From NCBI RefSeq assembly GCF_003807585.1, contig NZ_RMBX01000014.1:124001-188000 (forward strand): 64,000 nucleotides of DNA, written 5' to 3'. The notes under the pieces are model-generated. The model was given only the letters and a program-made list of their open reading frames with translations. It was not told the DNA's origin and ran no database searches. Below, piece by piece: positions 1-7,961 of the stretch (within the stretch, counting starts at the first letter, position 1; each line of letters opens with the position of its first letter). The stretch is from Chitinophaga barathri (GTDB lineage Bacteria; Bacteroidota; Bacteroidia; Chitinophagales; Chitinophagaceae). Both the position numbers and the translations under genes were made by a program.

Positions 1-740
1 TGCAGGCGGCGGACCATATCATTCACCTGGCCGGTGCAAACGTGGCAGACGGCCGCTGGACCAAAAAACGCAAACAGGAGATACTGGACAGCCGGGTGGA
101 AAGCAGCAACCTCCTCTACGACAGCCTCCGCCAGCACCCGAACAAGGTCCGGAAAGTGATCAGCGCCTCCGCCACCGGCTACTACGGCCAATATACAGGC
201 AAGGTGTTCACCGAAAACGATCCCCCCGCCAGCGATTTCCTGGGCACTACCTGCAAAGCCTGGGAAGACAGTGTGCGCCAGATGGAAACGCTGGGCAAAA
301 CAGTGGTCATCCTCCGCACAGGCATTGTACTGAGCCTGAAAGGCAGCGCCCTCAGGGAATTCCACAAGCCCGTGAAGCTCGGCTTCGCCACAGTGATGGG
401 CAATGGCGACCAGTTTGTGAGCTGGATACACCTGCAGGACCTGGTGCGTTTGTACTTCAACGCGCTGCTGAACGACCAGCTGCACGGCGCTTATAACGCA
501 GTGGCCCCCCGCCCGGTGACGAACCGGGAGCTGGTGCTTACGCTGGCCCGCGCTGTAAAAGGCAACAGTTTCATCACGGTGCATATACCGGTCTTTGCGC
601 TGAAAGTGGCGCTGGGCGAGATGAGCGTCGAAGTCTTAAAAAGCGTGAAAGTCTCTTCTGAAAAAATACAACAGACGGGTTTTGTGTTCTCCTACCCCGA
701 CGTGGAAAGCGCTATCAAACAGATCGTATCCAATCCCTGA
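1..740 (+). CDS. TIGR01777-family NAD(P)-dependent epimerase (partial, 5' end missing)
   Basis: This is the C-terminal part of an SDR-type sugar-nucleotide epimerase-like protein (TIGR01777/YfcH group). The reading frame is open from base 3, so the true start lies before the window. The first residues contain the family motif HLAGANVADGRW, followed by an SATGYYG active-site stretch with the SDR tyrosine (YYG) near base 180, and a C-terminal DUF1731-like tail. The cofactor-binding Rossmann glycine motif is outside the window. A GTG at base 42 is in frame but sits inside the conserved core, so it is not the start. The physiological substrate of this family is not known. It converges on pabB across a 53-base gap in which I see no clear terminator. 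Confidence 0.88.
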   Translation, partial: QAADHIIHLAGANVADGRWTKKRKQEILDSRVESSNLLYDSLRQHPNKVRKVISASATGYYGQYTGKVFTENDPPASDFLGTTCKAWEDSVRQMETLGKTVVILRTGIVLSLKGSALREFHKPVKLGFATVMGNGDQFVSWIHLQDLVRLYFNALLNDQLHGAYNAVAPRPVTNRELVLTLARAVKGNSFITVHIPVFALKVALGEMSVEVLKSVKVSSEKIQQTGFVFSYPDVESAIKQIVSNP

Positions 741-793
741 CCGTCTTTTTCCTTGTCCAATACTGGTATTCACTGATTGTAAGGCGATAGTAT

Positions 794-2083
794 TTAAGCT
801 CCCAGGGCCGCCTGCAGGGCTTTGGCTTTCAGCAGGCATTCCTCCCATTCCTTTTCCGGATCGCTGTAGAATGTGATGGCGGAGCCCGTCTGGATGGAGA
901 TGTATGGGGTTTCCGCATTGTAGAGGATACTTCGTATCACCACGTTAAAATCAAAATCACCTTCCGGTGTAATATAACCTACCGCGCCGGAAAACAATCC
1001 CCGCCTGGTTCTTTCATATTGTTCGATCAGTTCCATCACGCGCAGTTTGGGCGCGCCGGTCATAGAGCCCATGGGAAAGGCGTGCCTGATCGCGTCCGTG
1101 AAATGGTGTTCAGGGCTGAGTATAGCCGTCACCGTGGAGATCATATGATGTACCTGCGGGAAGGTGTAGATGCCGAAAAGTTCTTCCACTTTTACAGAGC
1201 CCTGTACGGCGGTTTTGGACAGGTCGTTTCGCACGAGGTCCACGATCATCACATTTTCGGACTGTTCTTTCGGGCTGTTGCGGAGGCCCTGCCGCAGGGC
1301 CGCATCTGCCTGCGTGTCCGCGGCGCGGCGGGCGGTGCCTTTGATGGGCTGGCTGATGATGGTATTGCCTTTTTTGCGCAGGAACCTTTCCGGGCTGGAG
1401 CAGGCGAGGCTGCGGAGGCCGAGGCGGTAATAAGCCGCGAAGGGCGAAGGGTTCAGGACGTTCAGCCGGAGGAACAGGGCCAGCGGGTCCGCAATGGGCG
1501 CCCTTGCGAATTGTTCGCGGCAGAAGTTCACCTCATAACAATCTCCCTTGCGGATATGCTCCCGTAAGGCCCTCACCGCATCCAGGTAGGCTGTGCGCCC
1601 CAGGTGAGCGTCGAGGGCAGATACGGGGCTGGTATTGGCCAAAGAAGGGGCCTCCTGCCTGAGGCAGTCAGAGTATATTTCCTGTGCTTCTTTTTCCGTG
1701 AGGGAGGGGCCGCTGATGTGCAGCTCATTTTGCCGGAGCTGGAGGAGGTAGCGGGGCCTGAAAAAGGCCATATCCGGGAAACCGACACCGTCCGGGTGGG
1801 TGGAGCGGAGTTTTTCGGTTTCGTTTTTAAGATCGTAGCCCAGGTGGCCGAAAAGCCAGCCGGGGCGGGCGGAATGGAATTCCTTTAATTGTTGAAACGC
1901 GGTACCGGCGCTGCATTGCAGCACTTCCACGGCATCCGCGGCGAGCAGTGCTTCAGCGCCCGAGCCGGTGAGCCGGTAATCGTTATTGTCCAAAAAACAA
2001 CAAATGTTGAACCGGTTACCCCAGCTCAACATTTGCTGTTTAAATGCGCTTATATTTTCAACAGGAAAACTGTATGATAGCAC
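794..2083 (-). CDS. pabB: Aminodeoxychorismate synthase component I (PabB)
   Basis: It converts chorismate, with ammonia supplied by a PabA partner, to 4-amino-4-deoxychorismate for folate synthesis. At 429 residues it has an N-terminal anthranilate-synthase-like region and a C-terminal chorismate-binding domain. The PIKGT motif carries K248, which distinguishes PabB from TrpE (PIAGT). Other family motifs seen are ENVMIVDLVRNDL and GSMTGAPK. The start appears to be GTG at 2083; there is no upstream in-frame ATG before the preceding gene. It lies 9 bases after the acidic AT-hook gene, so the two are probably co-transcribed. No pabA or pabC is present nearby. TrpE is unlikely because of the lysine. 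Confidence 0.92.
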   Translation of the reverse strand: MLSYSFPVENISAFKQQMLSWGNRFNICCFLDNNDYRLTGSGAEALLAADAVEVLQCSAGTAFQQLKEFHSARPGWLFGHLGYDLKNETEKLRSTHPDGVGFPDMAFFRPRYLLQLRQNELHISGPSLTEKEAQEIYSDCLRQEAPSLANTSPVSALDAHLGRTAYLDAVRALREHIRKGDCYEVNFCREQFARAPIADPLALFLRLNVLNPSPFAAYYRLGLRSLACSSPERFLRKKGNTIISQPIKGTARRAADTQADAALRQGLRNSPKEQSENVMIVDLVRNDLSKTAVQGSVKVEELFGIYTFPQVHHMISTVTAILSPEHHFTDAIRHAFPMGSMTGAPKLRVMELIEQYERTRRGLFSGAVGYITPEGDFDFNVVIRSILYNAETPYISIQTGSAITFYSDPEKEWEECLLKAKALQAALGA

Positions 2084-2092
2084 GTTTATGGC

Positions 2093-2632
2093 TTAGAAAT
2101 CATCATCATCGTCATCATCAAAACGGTCGTTGAACATGCCCATGTCCTTGAAGTCGTCGTCTATATCCAGGTCATCGTCGTCAGCGCCTTTTTTGGTGCT
2201 GGGGCGGCCGCGTTTGTTTTTAGGCTTAGGCATATCGAACTCCTCGAAGTCAGGATCGTAGTCTTCGTCTTCTCCTTTTTCCCAGGCATCATCATCGTCG
2301 GATTCGTCGTCATCATCCGCATCGTCGGAATCATCGTCATCGTCCTTTTTCTTCCTGGTGGCTGCTTTAGCCGGGCGGCCTCTTTTGGGAGCATCATCAT
2401 CGTCACCTTCTTCGTCATCGTCATCATCCTCCTCTGTCTTTTTGGATTTTGCCGTAAGCTTATCTGATTTTTTAGAAGCAGCAGACTTACGGGGAGATTC
2501 CTCCTCGTCCTCATCCTCATCCTCGTCTACTTCTTTCTTAGGCTTGGCACTGGTTTTCTTTTCAGAAGCTTTGTCAGTCTTAGGCGAAGTAGTCTTTTTA
2601 GTCTCTTTTTCTTTATCAGATTTTGATTTCAT
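2093..2632 (-). CDS. Acidic low-complexity protein with AT-hook-like motifs
   Basis: The 179-residue protein is almost entirely D, E, K and S. Long Asp/Glu runs alternate with basic patches, and it ends in a poly-Asp tail (DDDDDDF). Two AT-hook-like cores with flanking basic residues are visible, KRGRPAK and KRGRPSTKK, at roughly residues 83 and 140. AT-hooks bind the minor groove of AT-rich DNA, so a chromatin-like or regulatory role is possible; this is inference. No folded domain is recognisable and the protein is probably disordered. The gene precedes pabB by 9 bases and follows purA after 96 bases of T/A-rich sequence. Repetitive GAT/GAC codons make the ORF striking, but the opposite-strand frames look like shadows. 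Confidence 0.72.
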   Translation of the reverse strand: MKSKSDKEKETKKTTSPKTDKASEKKTSAKPKKEVDEDEDEDEEESPRKSAASKKSDKLTAKSKKTEEDDDDDEEGDDDDAPKRGRPAKAATRKKKDDDDDSDDADDDDESDDDDAWEKGEDEDYDPDFEEFDMPKPKNKRGRPSTKKGADDDDLDIDDDFKDMGMFNDRFDDDDDDDF

Positions 2633-2728
2633 AATGGTACGTTACTATTAGATTCTAAGGTAAAGTTTTAACAGTTTTTTTGATTCGCCAAATTTTTTTT
2701 TGACTGTTTTTTTTGTATTTTTTTGACT

Positions 2729-3991
2729 TTACTTTTCGAGTATCTGATCCCTGCCAGGACCGTTGGACACGTACTGTACGGGCACGCCCAGATAGCTTTC
2801 CACAAAAGATAAGAAATTTTTCATTTCCTTAGGTAATGTTCCGTAGCTGTTGCTTTTTGCGGTAGGCTCGGACCAGCCGGGAAAACTTTCGAGTATCGGT
2901 TTGATAGGTACTCCGCAGATATTGAAAGGCATCTCCTTAGTCTGTTGTCCGTCAATCTCATAGGCGGTGCAGGCCTGTACCTCGGAGAATTCGTCCAGCA
3001 CGTCGCTTTTTGTCATTACCAGCTGGGTAACGCCGCTGAGCATGCAGGTATAATCCAGCGCCACGAGGTCTATCCAGCCGCAACGGCGGGGGCGGCCTGT
3101 GGTAGCGCCAAATTCATGGCCGGCTTTGCGCAGCTGTTCGCCCGTCTCATCTTCCAGCTCGGTGGGGAACGGCCCGCCGCCTACGCGTGTGCAGTAAGCT
3201 TTGGTAACGCCGATCACTTCGCGGATCCATTTGGGAGCAAGGCCCAGGCCGGTGCAAACGCCGGCTGAAATGGTGTTGGAAGAGGTGACAAAGGGGTAAG
3301 TACCGAAATCCACGTCCAGCATGCTGCCCTGCGCGCCTTCCGCCAGTACTTCTTTACCGGCTTTCAGGTGTTCGTTCAGCCAGTATTCGCCGCGCACGAC
3401 GTTCATTGTACGCAGGAAGTCGATGGCATCCCAGAATTCAGCTTCCCATTCGGCGATATCCTCGCTGAAATTATAGTTAGCCAGCAGCTGGAGATGTTTG
3501 GCTTTGAGTTTTTCGTATGAGTTTTTGAAGTCGGCATTCATCACGTCCCCCACGCGGAGGCCGTTGCGGCCGGTCTTGTCCATGTATGCGGGGCCGATCC
3601 CTTTCAGCGTGGAGCCGATCTTTTCCTGTCCTTTGGACAGTTCTGAGGCTTTATCCAGCGCGCGGTGGGTAGGCACAATGATATGCGTCTTTTCAGCGAT
3701 AAAGAGGTTTTTACCGAGGTCTATGCCCAGGGCGGCCACTTTTTCGCATTCTTTTTTGAAAGTAACGGGGTCCAGCACCACACCGTTGCCGATGAGGTTC
3801 AGGGTATTGGTGTGGAATACACCGGAAGGGATTGTGTGCAACACCACTTTCTGGCCATTGACATACAAGGTGTGCCCGGCATTGGGGCCTCCCTGGAAAC
3901 GGGCAATAACGTCATATTTACCCGCAAAATAATCTACTATCTTGCCTTTCCCTTCATCGCCCCATTGCAGCCCCAGCAGAACATCTACCAT
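2729..3991 (-). CDS. purA: Adenylosuccinate synthetase
   Basis: It catalyses GTP-dependent condensation of IMP and aspartate to adenylosuccinate, the first committed step to AMP, in the cytoplasm. The 420-residue length fits the family (about 430). The start MVDVLLGLQWGDEGKGK contains the conserved GDEGKGK phosphate-binding loop, followed by GGPNAGH with the catalytic His, then GSTLKGIGPAY and TGRPRRCGW. The protein is complete. It lies 71 bases downstream of spoT on the same strand, but has its own candidate promoter (4026-4033) in the gap. Confidence 0.97.
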   Translation of the reverse strand: MVDVLLGLQWGDEGKGKIVDYFAGKYDVIARFQGGPNAGHTLYVNGQKVVLHTIPSGVFHTNTLNLIGNGVVLDPVTFKKECEKVAALGIDLGKNLFIAEKTHIIVPTHRALDKASELSKGQEKIGSTLKGIGPAYMDKTGRNGLRVGDVMNADFKNSYEKLKAKHLQLLANYNFSEDIAEWEAEFWDAIDFLRTMNVVRGEYWLNEHLKAGKEVLAEGAQGSMLDVDFGTYPFVTSSNTISAGVCTGLGLAPKWIREVIGVTKAYCTRVGGGPFPTELEDETGEQLRKAGHEFGATTGRPRRCGWIDLVALDYTCMLSGVTQLVMTKSDVLDEFSEVQACTAYEIDGQQTKEMPFNICGVPIKPILESFPGWSEPTAKSNSYGTLPKEMKNFLSFVESYLGVPVQYVSNGPGRDQILEK

Positions 3992-4025
3992 TGTTGATAT
4001 GTGATTTTATGTTTTAAAGAAGAGG

Positions 4026-4033
4026 CAAAAATA
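4026..4033 (-). promoter_or_regulatory. Candidate -7 box for purA
   Basis: Read on the minus strand this is TATTTTTG, a perfect match to the Bacteroidota -7 consensus TAnnTTTG, about 35 bases before the purA ATG. I do not see a convincing TTG -33 element at the expected spacing. Confidence 0.45.
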
Positions 4034-4062
4034 AGGCGATTGAATGAAAAGTTGGAGAATAT

Positions 4063-6297
4063 TTAATCTTCCAGCCGGCTGATGCTCTGGATGCCGTCCA
4101 GCGCCTTCAGGCGTTCAAACAATTCTTCCAGTTCGTCTTTATCGTGCACAAACACCTTGATAAGCCCTTCGAACAGGCCTTCCTTGGACTCGATGGTGAG
4201 CCCGGCAATGTTGATCCTGAGCTCCCCGGAGATGATATTGGTGATCTTGTGGATCACGCCCACATCGTCCATCCCTACTATTTTCAGGCCGGTGAGGAAG
4301 GAAATCTCGCGGTTTTTCACCCATTTGGTCTTTACCACGCGGTGGCCGTAGTGGGCCAGCAGCTGCGCGGCATTGGGGCAGTTCGTCCGGTGTATCTTGA
4401 GGCCTTCGCTGGCGGTGATAAATCCAAATACGTCGTCTCCCGGGATGGGGCGGCAGCAGTTCGCGAGTTTGTAAGCGATCTTGTCCGAACTTTCCCCGAA
4501 AATGATCAGTTCCGCGTCCTTTTTGGACGGCTGCTTGTGCAGGGCCTCGTCCACCACCGGCTCCACCACTTTTACCGGTTTGGGCGGCTCCAGCTTGTCT
4601 CCCAGCACATGGAAGGATTTCAGCTCCTTCAGGTCTATGTTTTTGACGGCGATCTGGTAATACAGGTCCAGCGGGCTGGGCTGTTTGTAGAACTGCACCA
4701 GCTCGTTGATATTGTACTGGCTGGCGGAGGCTTTGACGTGCTCCAGCTTGCGCTCGAGTATCTCCTTGCCGTCCATGGCCACTTTTCGTTTTTCTTCTTT
4801 CAGCGCGTCCTTGATCTTGCTTTTGGCTTTGGCCGTGAGCACGATGTTCAGCCAGTCTTCCGAGGGTTTTTGTTTGTTCGAGGTGATGATCTCCACCTGG
4901 TCCCCGCTGCGCAGCTTGTGGCTGAGGGGCACCAGCTTGTAGTTCACTTTGGCGCCAATGCATTTGTTGCCCACGGCGCTGTGGATGGAATAGGCGAAAT
5001 CCAGCGCGGTAGAGCCTACGGGCAGTATTTTCAGGTCCCCTTTGGGGGTGTACACATATATTTCCTCGGTGAAAAGGTTGCTTTTAAAATCCGCCAGGAA
5101 GTCCAGGGTATTGGAATCCGGGCTGTTCAGTATCTCCCTGATCTGGCTGAACCATTGTTCGAACTTGGATTCCTGTACGGTAGAATTCCCTTCTTTATAG
5201 CGCCAGTGGGCGGCTACGCCTTTTTCGGCATAGTCATTCATGCGTTTGGAGCGGATCTGGACTTCCACCCACTTGCCGCTTGGCCCCATTACCGTCACGT
5301 GCAGGGCTTCATAGCCGTTGCTTTTCGGGTTGCTGAGCCAGTCGCGGGTACGTTCGGGGCTGGGGTGGTAAAAGTCCGTGATGATGGAATACACCTTCCA
5401 GCAGTCCGCTTTTTCCTTTTCCACGGCGGAATCCAGGATGATGCGGATGGCGAAAAGGTCGTATACTTCTTCAAACTGTACGCCTTTGGTCTTGATCTTG
5501 TTCCAGATGGAGTGGATGGACTTGGGGCGGCCGATCATCTCGAAATTGAAGCCCTCTTCCTGGAGCACTTCCTTGATAGGTTTGATGAATTCGTTGATAT
5601 AGCGGGTGCGCTCGCGTTTGGTTTCTTTGAGGCGGCGGGCTATTTCGCGGTATTTGTCCTGCTCCGTGTATTTCATGGCCAGGTCTTCCAGCTCGCTCTT
5701 GATAGTATACAAACCAAGGCGGTGGGCGAGCGGGGCGTAGATAAACACGGTTTCGGAGGATATTTTGAGCTGTTTTTCGCGGCTCATACTGTCCAGGGTG
5801 CGCATGTTGTGCAGCCTGTCCGCCAGTTTGATGAGGATCACGCGGGGGTCATCGGCCAGAGTGAGGAGGATCTTCTTGAAATTCTCCGCCTGCATGGTGC
5901 TGGTATTGGAATCGATCACGGTGGATATCTTGGTCAGCCCGTCCACGATATGGGCTATTTCGGTGCCGAATTCACGTTCCACGTCTTCGAGGGTGACTTC
6001 GGTATCTTCCACGGTATCGTGCAGCAGGGCGCAGATGGCGGAACGTACGCCGAGGCCTATTTCTTCCACGGTGATCTGGGCTACGGCCAGGGGGTGGAGA
6101 ATGTAGGGTTCTCCGGATTTGCGGCGCATATCCCGGTGGGCTTCGGCGGCCATTTCGAAAGCGGTACGGACGAGCTCACGGTCGCCTTTTTTCAAACGGG
6201 GTTTGAGCGCGCGCAACAGGGCGCGGTAGTGGCGGACGATCTCTTTTTTCTCCTGCTCTTCGTCGAGGTTATATTTTTGAACGGTCACAGTTTCCAT
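4063..6297 (-). CDS. spoT: Bifunctional (p)ppGpp synthetase/hydrolase (Rel/SpoT)
   Basis: It makes and degrades the alarmone (p)ppGpp in the stringent response. The 744 residues have the long RSH architecture: an HD hydrolase domain with LLHDTVEDT near residue 90 and LADRLHNMRTL; a synthetase domain with GRPKSIHSIWNKI, YDLFAIRII and NPKSNGYEALH; a TGS domain (IYVYTPKGDLKILP); a Cys-containing helical/zinc-finger region (ANCCRPIPGDD); and a C-terminal ACT domain. Both the hydrolase HD residues and the synthetase motifs are intact, so it should be bifunctional. It is transcribed away from the repeat-rich spacer at 6300-6735. A perfect -7 box lies only 7 bases before the ATG, which would make the mRNA nearly leaderless. 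Confidence 0.94.
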   Translation of the reverse strand: METVTVQKYNLDEEQEKKEIVRHYRALLRALKPRLKKGDRELVRTAFEMAAEAHRDMRRKSGEPYILHPLAVAQITVEEIGLGVRSAICALLHDTVEDTEVTLEDVEREFGTEIAHIVDGLTKISTVIDSNTSTMQAENFKKILLTLADDPRVILIKLADRLHNMRTLDSMSREKQLKISSETVFIYAPLAHRLGLYTIKSELEDLAMKYTEQDKYREIARRLKETKRERTRYINEFIKPIKEVLQEEGFNFEMIGRPKSIHSIWNKIKTKGVQFEEVYDLFAIRIILDSAVEKEKADCWKVYSIITDFYHPSPERTRDWLSNPKSNGYEALHVTVMGPSGKWVEVQIRSKRMNDYAEKGVAAHWRYKEGNSTVQESKFEQWFSQIREILNSPDSNTLDFLADFKSNLFTEEIYVYTPKGDLKILPVGSTALDFAYSIHSAVGNKCIGAKVNYKLVPLSHKLRSGDQVEIITSNKQKPSEDWLNIVLTAKAKSKIKDALKEEKRKVAMDGKEILERKLEHVKASASQYNINELVQFYKQPSPLDLYYQIAVKNIDLKELKSFHVLGDKLEPPKPVKVVEPVVDEALHKQPSKKDAELIIFGESSDKIAYKLANCCRPIPGDDVFGFITASEGLKIHRTNCPNAAQLLAHYGHRVVKTKWVKNREISFLTGLKIVGMDDVGVIHKITNIISGELRINIAGLTIESKEGLFEGLIKVFVHDKDELEELFERLKALDGIQSISRLED

Positions 6298-6304
6298 GCA
6301 GTAT

Positions 6305-6312
6305 CAAAAATA
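6305..6312 (-). promoter_or_regulatory. Candidate -7 box for spoT (near-leaderless)
   Basis: On the minus strand this reads TATTTTTG, matching TAnnTTTG exactly, and ends 7 bases before the spoT ATG. If used, transcription would start at or next to the start codon. The -33 element is not clear. Confidence 0.35.
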
Positions 6313-6470
6313 CAAAAAGAGCACCAGTAATTGGAATACTGCCGTTGTGCCGGATTTGGGGCCGGGAAGGCGGGGAAAATGGCGGGTCCAAAGGAGTTGG
6401 GAGCCGACACAAGGAAAGGCTGCCATTTTTGCCTAAAAGGACGATCAAAATGGCAGCGGGTGGGGGTAAG

Positions 6471-6660
6471 TATGCTTTTGATACGCTTTTGATATGCTCT
6501 TGCTATGCTTTTGATATGCTTTAAGTACCGCTAAAGTACAGGTATTGTATCCGGAAAGTGATGATATATTCTCCTATAGCCAAAGTATACGGTACGTATA
6601 GGATAGGTATACGAGAGGTATAGGAGAGCCGCGGTGAAGGCATGATAAAATAGTACCAGG
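6471..6660 (-). repeat. 11-bp phased intergenic repeat element, copy A (inverted, diverged)
   Basis: This fills most of the 438-base gene-free stretch between spoT and tRNA-Leu. From 6471 to about 6558, eight consecutive 11-base units begin with TA in strict phase (for example TATGCTTTTGA at 6471 and 6504, TACGCTTTTGA at 6482). A second run at 6586-6629 has four units (TATACGGTACG, TATAGGATAGG, TATACGAGAGG, TATAGGAGAGC). Between them lies TCTCCTATAGC (6570-6580), the reverse complement of the core GCTATAGGAGA found in copies B (37846-38008) and C (61214-61375). A TAnTATTTT motif sits about 75 bases from the core, as in B and C, so this looks like an inverted member of the same family. Confidence 0.6.
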
Positions 6661-6713
6661 GGGTTCGCCTTCCGGGCGATCTATCAATAATTTTTATAAT
6701 TCTGGAAAAACGA

Positions 6714-6721
6714 TACCTTTG
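6714..6721 (+). promoter_or_regulatory. Candidate -7 box for tRNA-Leu
   Basis: TACCTTTG matches the Bacteroidota -7 consensus TAnnTTTG exactly and ends 14 bases before the tRNA 5' end. A T-rich stretch at 6691-6695 lies at about the -33 distance. Confidence 0.55.
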
Positions 6722-6735
6722 CAGTCCTAAAAAAC

Positions 6736-6817
6736 GCGGATGTGGTGAAATTGGTAGACACGCCAGACTTAGGATCTGGTGCCGCGAGGTATGTAGGTTC
6801 GAGTCCTATCATCCGCA
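6736..6817 (+). tRNA. tRNA-Leu (anticodon UAG)
   Basis: The 82-base gene folds as a class II tRNA. The acceptor arms GCGGATG and CATCCGC pair, the discriminator is A (6817), and CCA is not encoded. The anticodon stem is CCAGA/TCTGG (6763-6767 and 6775-6779) around loop CTTAGGA, giving anticodon TAG at 6770-6772. A long variable arm (TGCCGCGAGGTAT region) and the T-loop GGTTCGAGTCC are present. The long variable arm and the A/G pattern of the D-loop fit leucine. Confidence 0.96.
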
Positions 6818-6838
6818 CAGATTGATTTTCAATTTGTT

Positions 6839-6870
6839 GAAAAGGCTGCTTCGGCGGCCTTTTCTGTTTT
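6839..6870 (+). terminator. Intrinsic terminator after tRNA-Leu
   Basis: A hairpin with stem AAAAGGC...GCCTTTT around a TTCG-containing loop is followed by TCTGTTTT. It lies about 22 bases after the tRNA. Confidence 0.7.
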
Positions 6871-7054
6871 GCTCAAAATTTGCAAACAATTTGCAAGCAA
6901 TTGTGAAAATGGAAGAAATTAAAGAACTGGGCATCCAGGTAATCCTTTTAAATCCCTCAGATGACAAATTTTATTGCTGCCTATTATGAACGGAAAATCG
7001 TATTTTCAACCTGACTGAAGATTGAGTGCACTCCTCATACCCCAACGAACAACT

Positions 7055-7879
7055 ATGTATCCCGTTCTACTGCCTCCACATCCTGCTTTACAACCTTTTA
7101 TCCATCATTATGTCTATACTTGTGTTGGTGTAGCCGGTCAATGGTCTGATTTTGGTATGGTGCCACCCGGATGCACTGCTTTACCTGTGACAATGGGAGG
7201 AAGGGAAGTCTGGTTAAAAGCAGATGACGAGCCAGCCCGAAAATTCGAATCCGTTGCTTTTTCCGGCCAGGGCACCTATTTCAGAAAGATAAGTATCAAC
7301 GACCGGTTTGATGTCTTTTTTGTGATATTCAAGCCTTGCGGTGCCTTTCAATTACTGGGTGCAGGCCAGCATGGTTGTGTGAATGATATGTTCAATCTTT
7401 CCGATCTGCTCGGCGGCAAGGTGGCACGGAATCTGCGCCAGCAACTGGAGGACAGTACTACAGCACGCAAAACCCGCTCTATCATCGAACAATTCCTGCT
7501 GCAGCGCCTTCTTCAGCAAAAAAACACGGACATGGTCCGGCAATTTGATGAAATCAGTAAAAAGATCAAGAGGGAAAGCCAGGAGCCGTTGCTTGTAAAA
7601 AAAATGTGCAGGGAGGAAGGCGTATCCAAAAGCAAGCTGGAACGTCAGATGAAGGAGATCGTAGGCATGGGACCGAAACAGTTTCAGCGTATAGCCCGGT
7701 TTAATGCAATGCTGTCACACATACAACAACAAGCGGATCGCCGCCCCTGGACGGAAATAGCGTACCAGTTCGGATATTATGACCAGGCGCATTTCATTAA
7801 GGAATTCAAATTATTCTACGGCAAAACCCCAACTGCCTATTCAACCAACGACGAGATCCTGACCAATATAGCCCATTGA
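7055..7879 (+). CDS. AraC-family transcriptional regulator
   Basis: The 274-residue protein has a variable N-terminal domain and a C-terminal AraC/XylS double helix-turn-helix. The second recognition segment reads IAYQFGYYDQAHFIKEFK, ending with the typical PTAY box. I chose ATG 7055 (MYPVLLPPHP) over an upstream in-frame TTG at 7022. The N-terminal part resembles the DUF6597-like domain that often precedes AraC HTHs in Bacteroidota (inference). No effector is evident. The next genes are a collagen-like protein and an OmpA-family protein 80 bases downstream on the same strand, but regulation of these cannot be inferred from sequence alone. Confidence 0.9.
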   Translation: MYPVLLPPHPALQPFIHHYVYTCVGVAGQWSDFGMVPPGCTALPVTMGGREVWLKADDEPARKFESVAFSGQGTYFRKISINDRFDVFFVIFKPCGAFQLLGAGQHGCVNDMFNLSDLLGGKVARNLRQQLEDSTTARKTRSIIEQFLLQRLLQQKNTDMVRQFDEISKKIKRESQEPLLVKKMCREEGVSKSKLERQMKEIVGMGPKQFQRIARFNAMLSHIQQQADRRPWTEIAYQFGYYDQAHFIKEFKLFYGKTPTAYSTNDEILTNIAH

Positions 7880-7961
7880 CCCTTTAAAATTTGCGTCTTT
7901 TTTACAATCCCACGTTGCCGGGAAGTGTTAAGCTTGCAGGATGAATACACTATCACGCAGC

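Noticed and set aside
4144..6330. 728-residue plus-strand frame opposite spoT
   Set aside because: It is the antisense of a well-conserved enzyme, with a composition rich in F, V, H and G, as expected from the reverse of acidic and basic codons.
6909..6989. Short ORF after tRNA-Leu, considered as an integrase remnant
   Set aside because: The 26-codon peptide has no integrase motif and the tRNA shows no 3' end duplication that I could find nearby; only the repeated TTTGCAAACAATTTGCA motif is suggestive.
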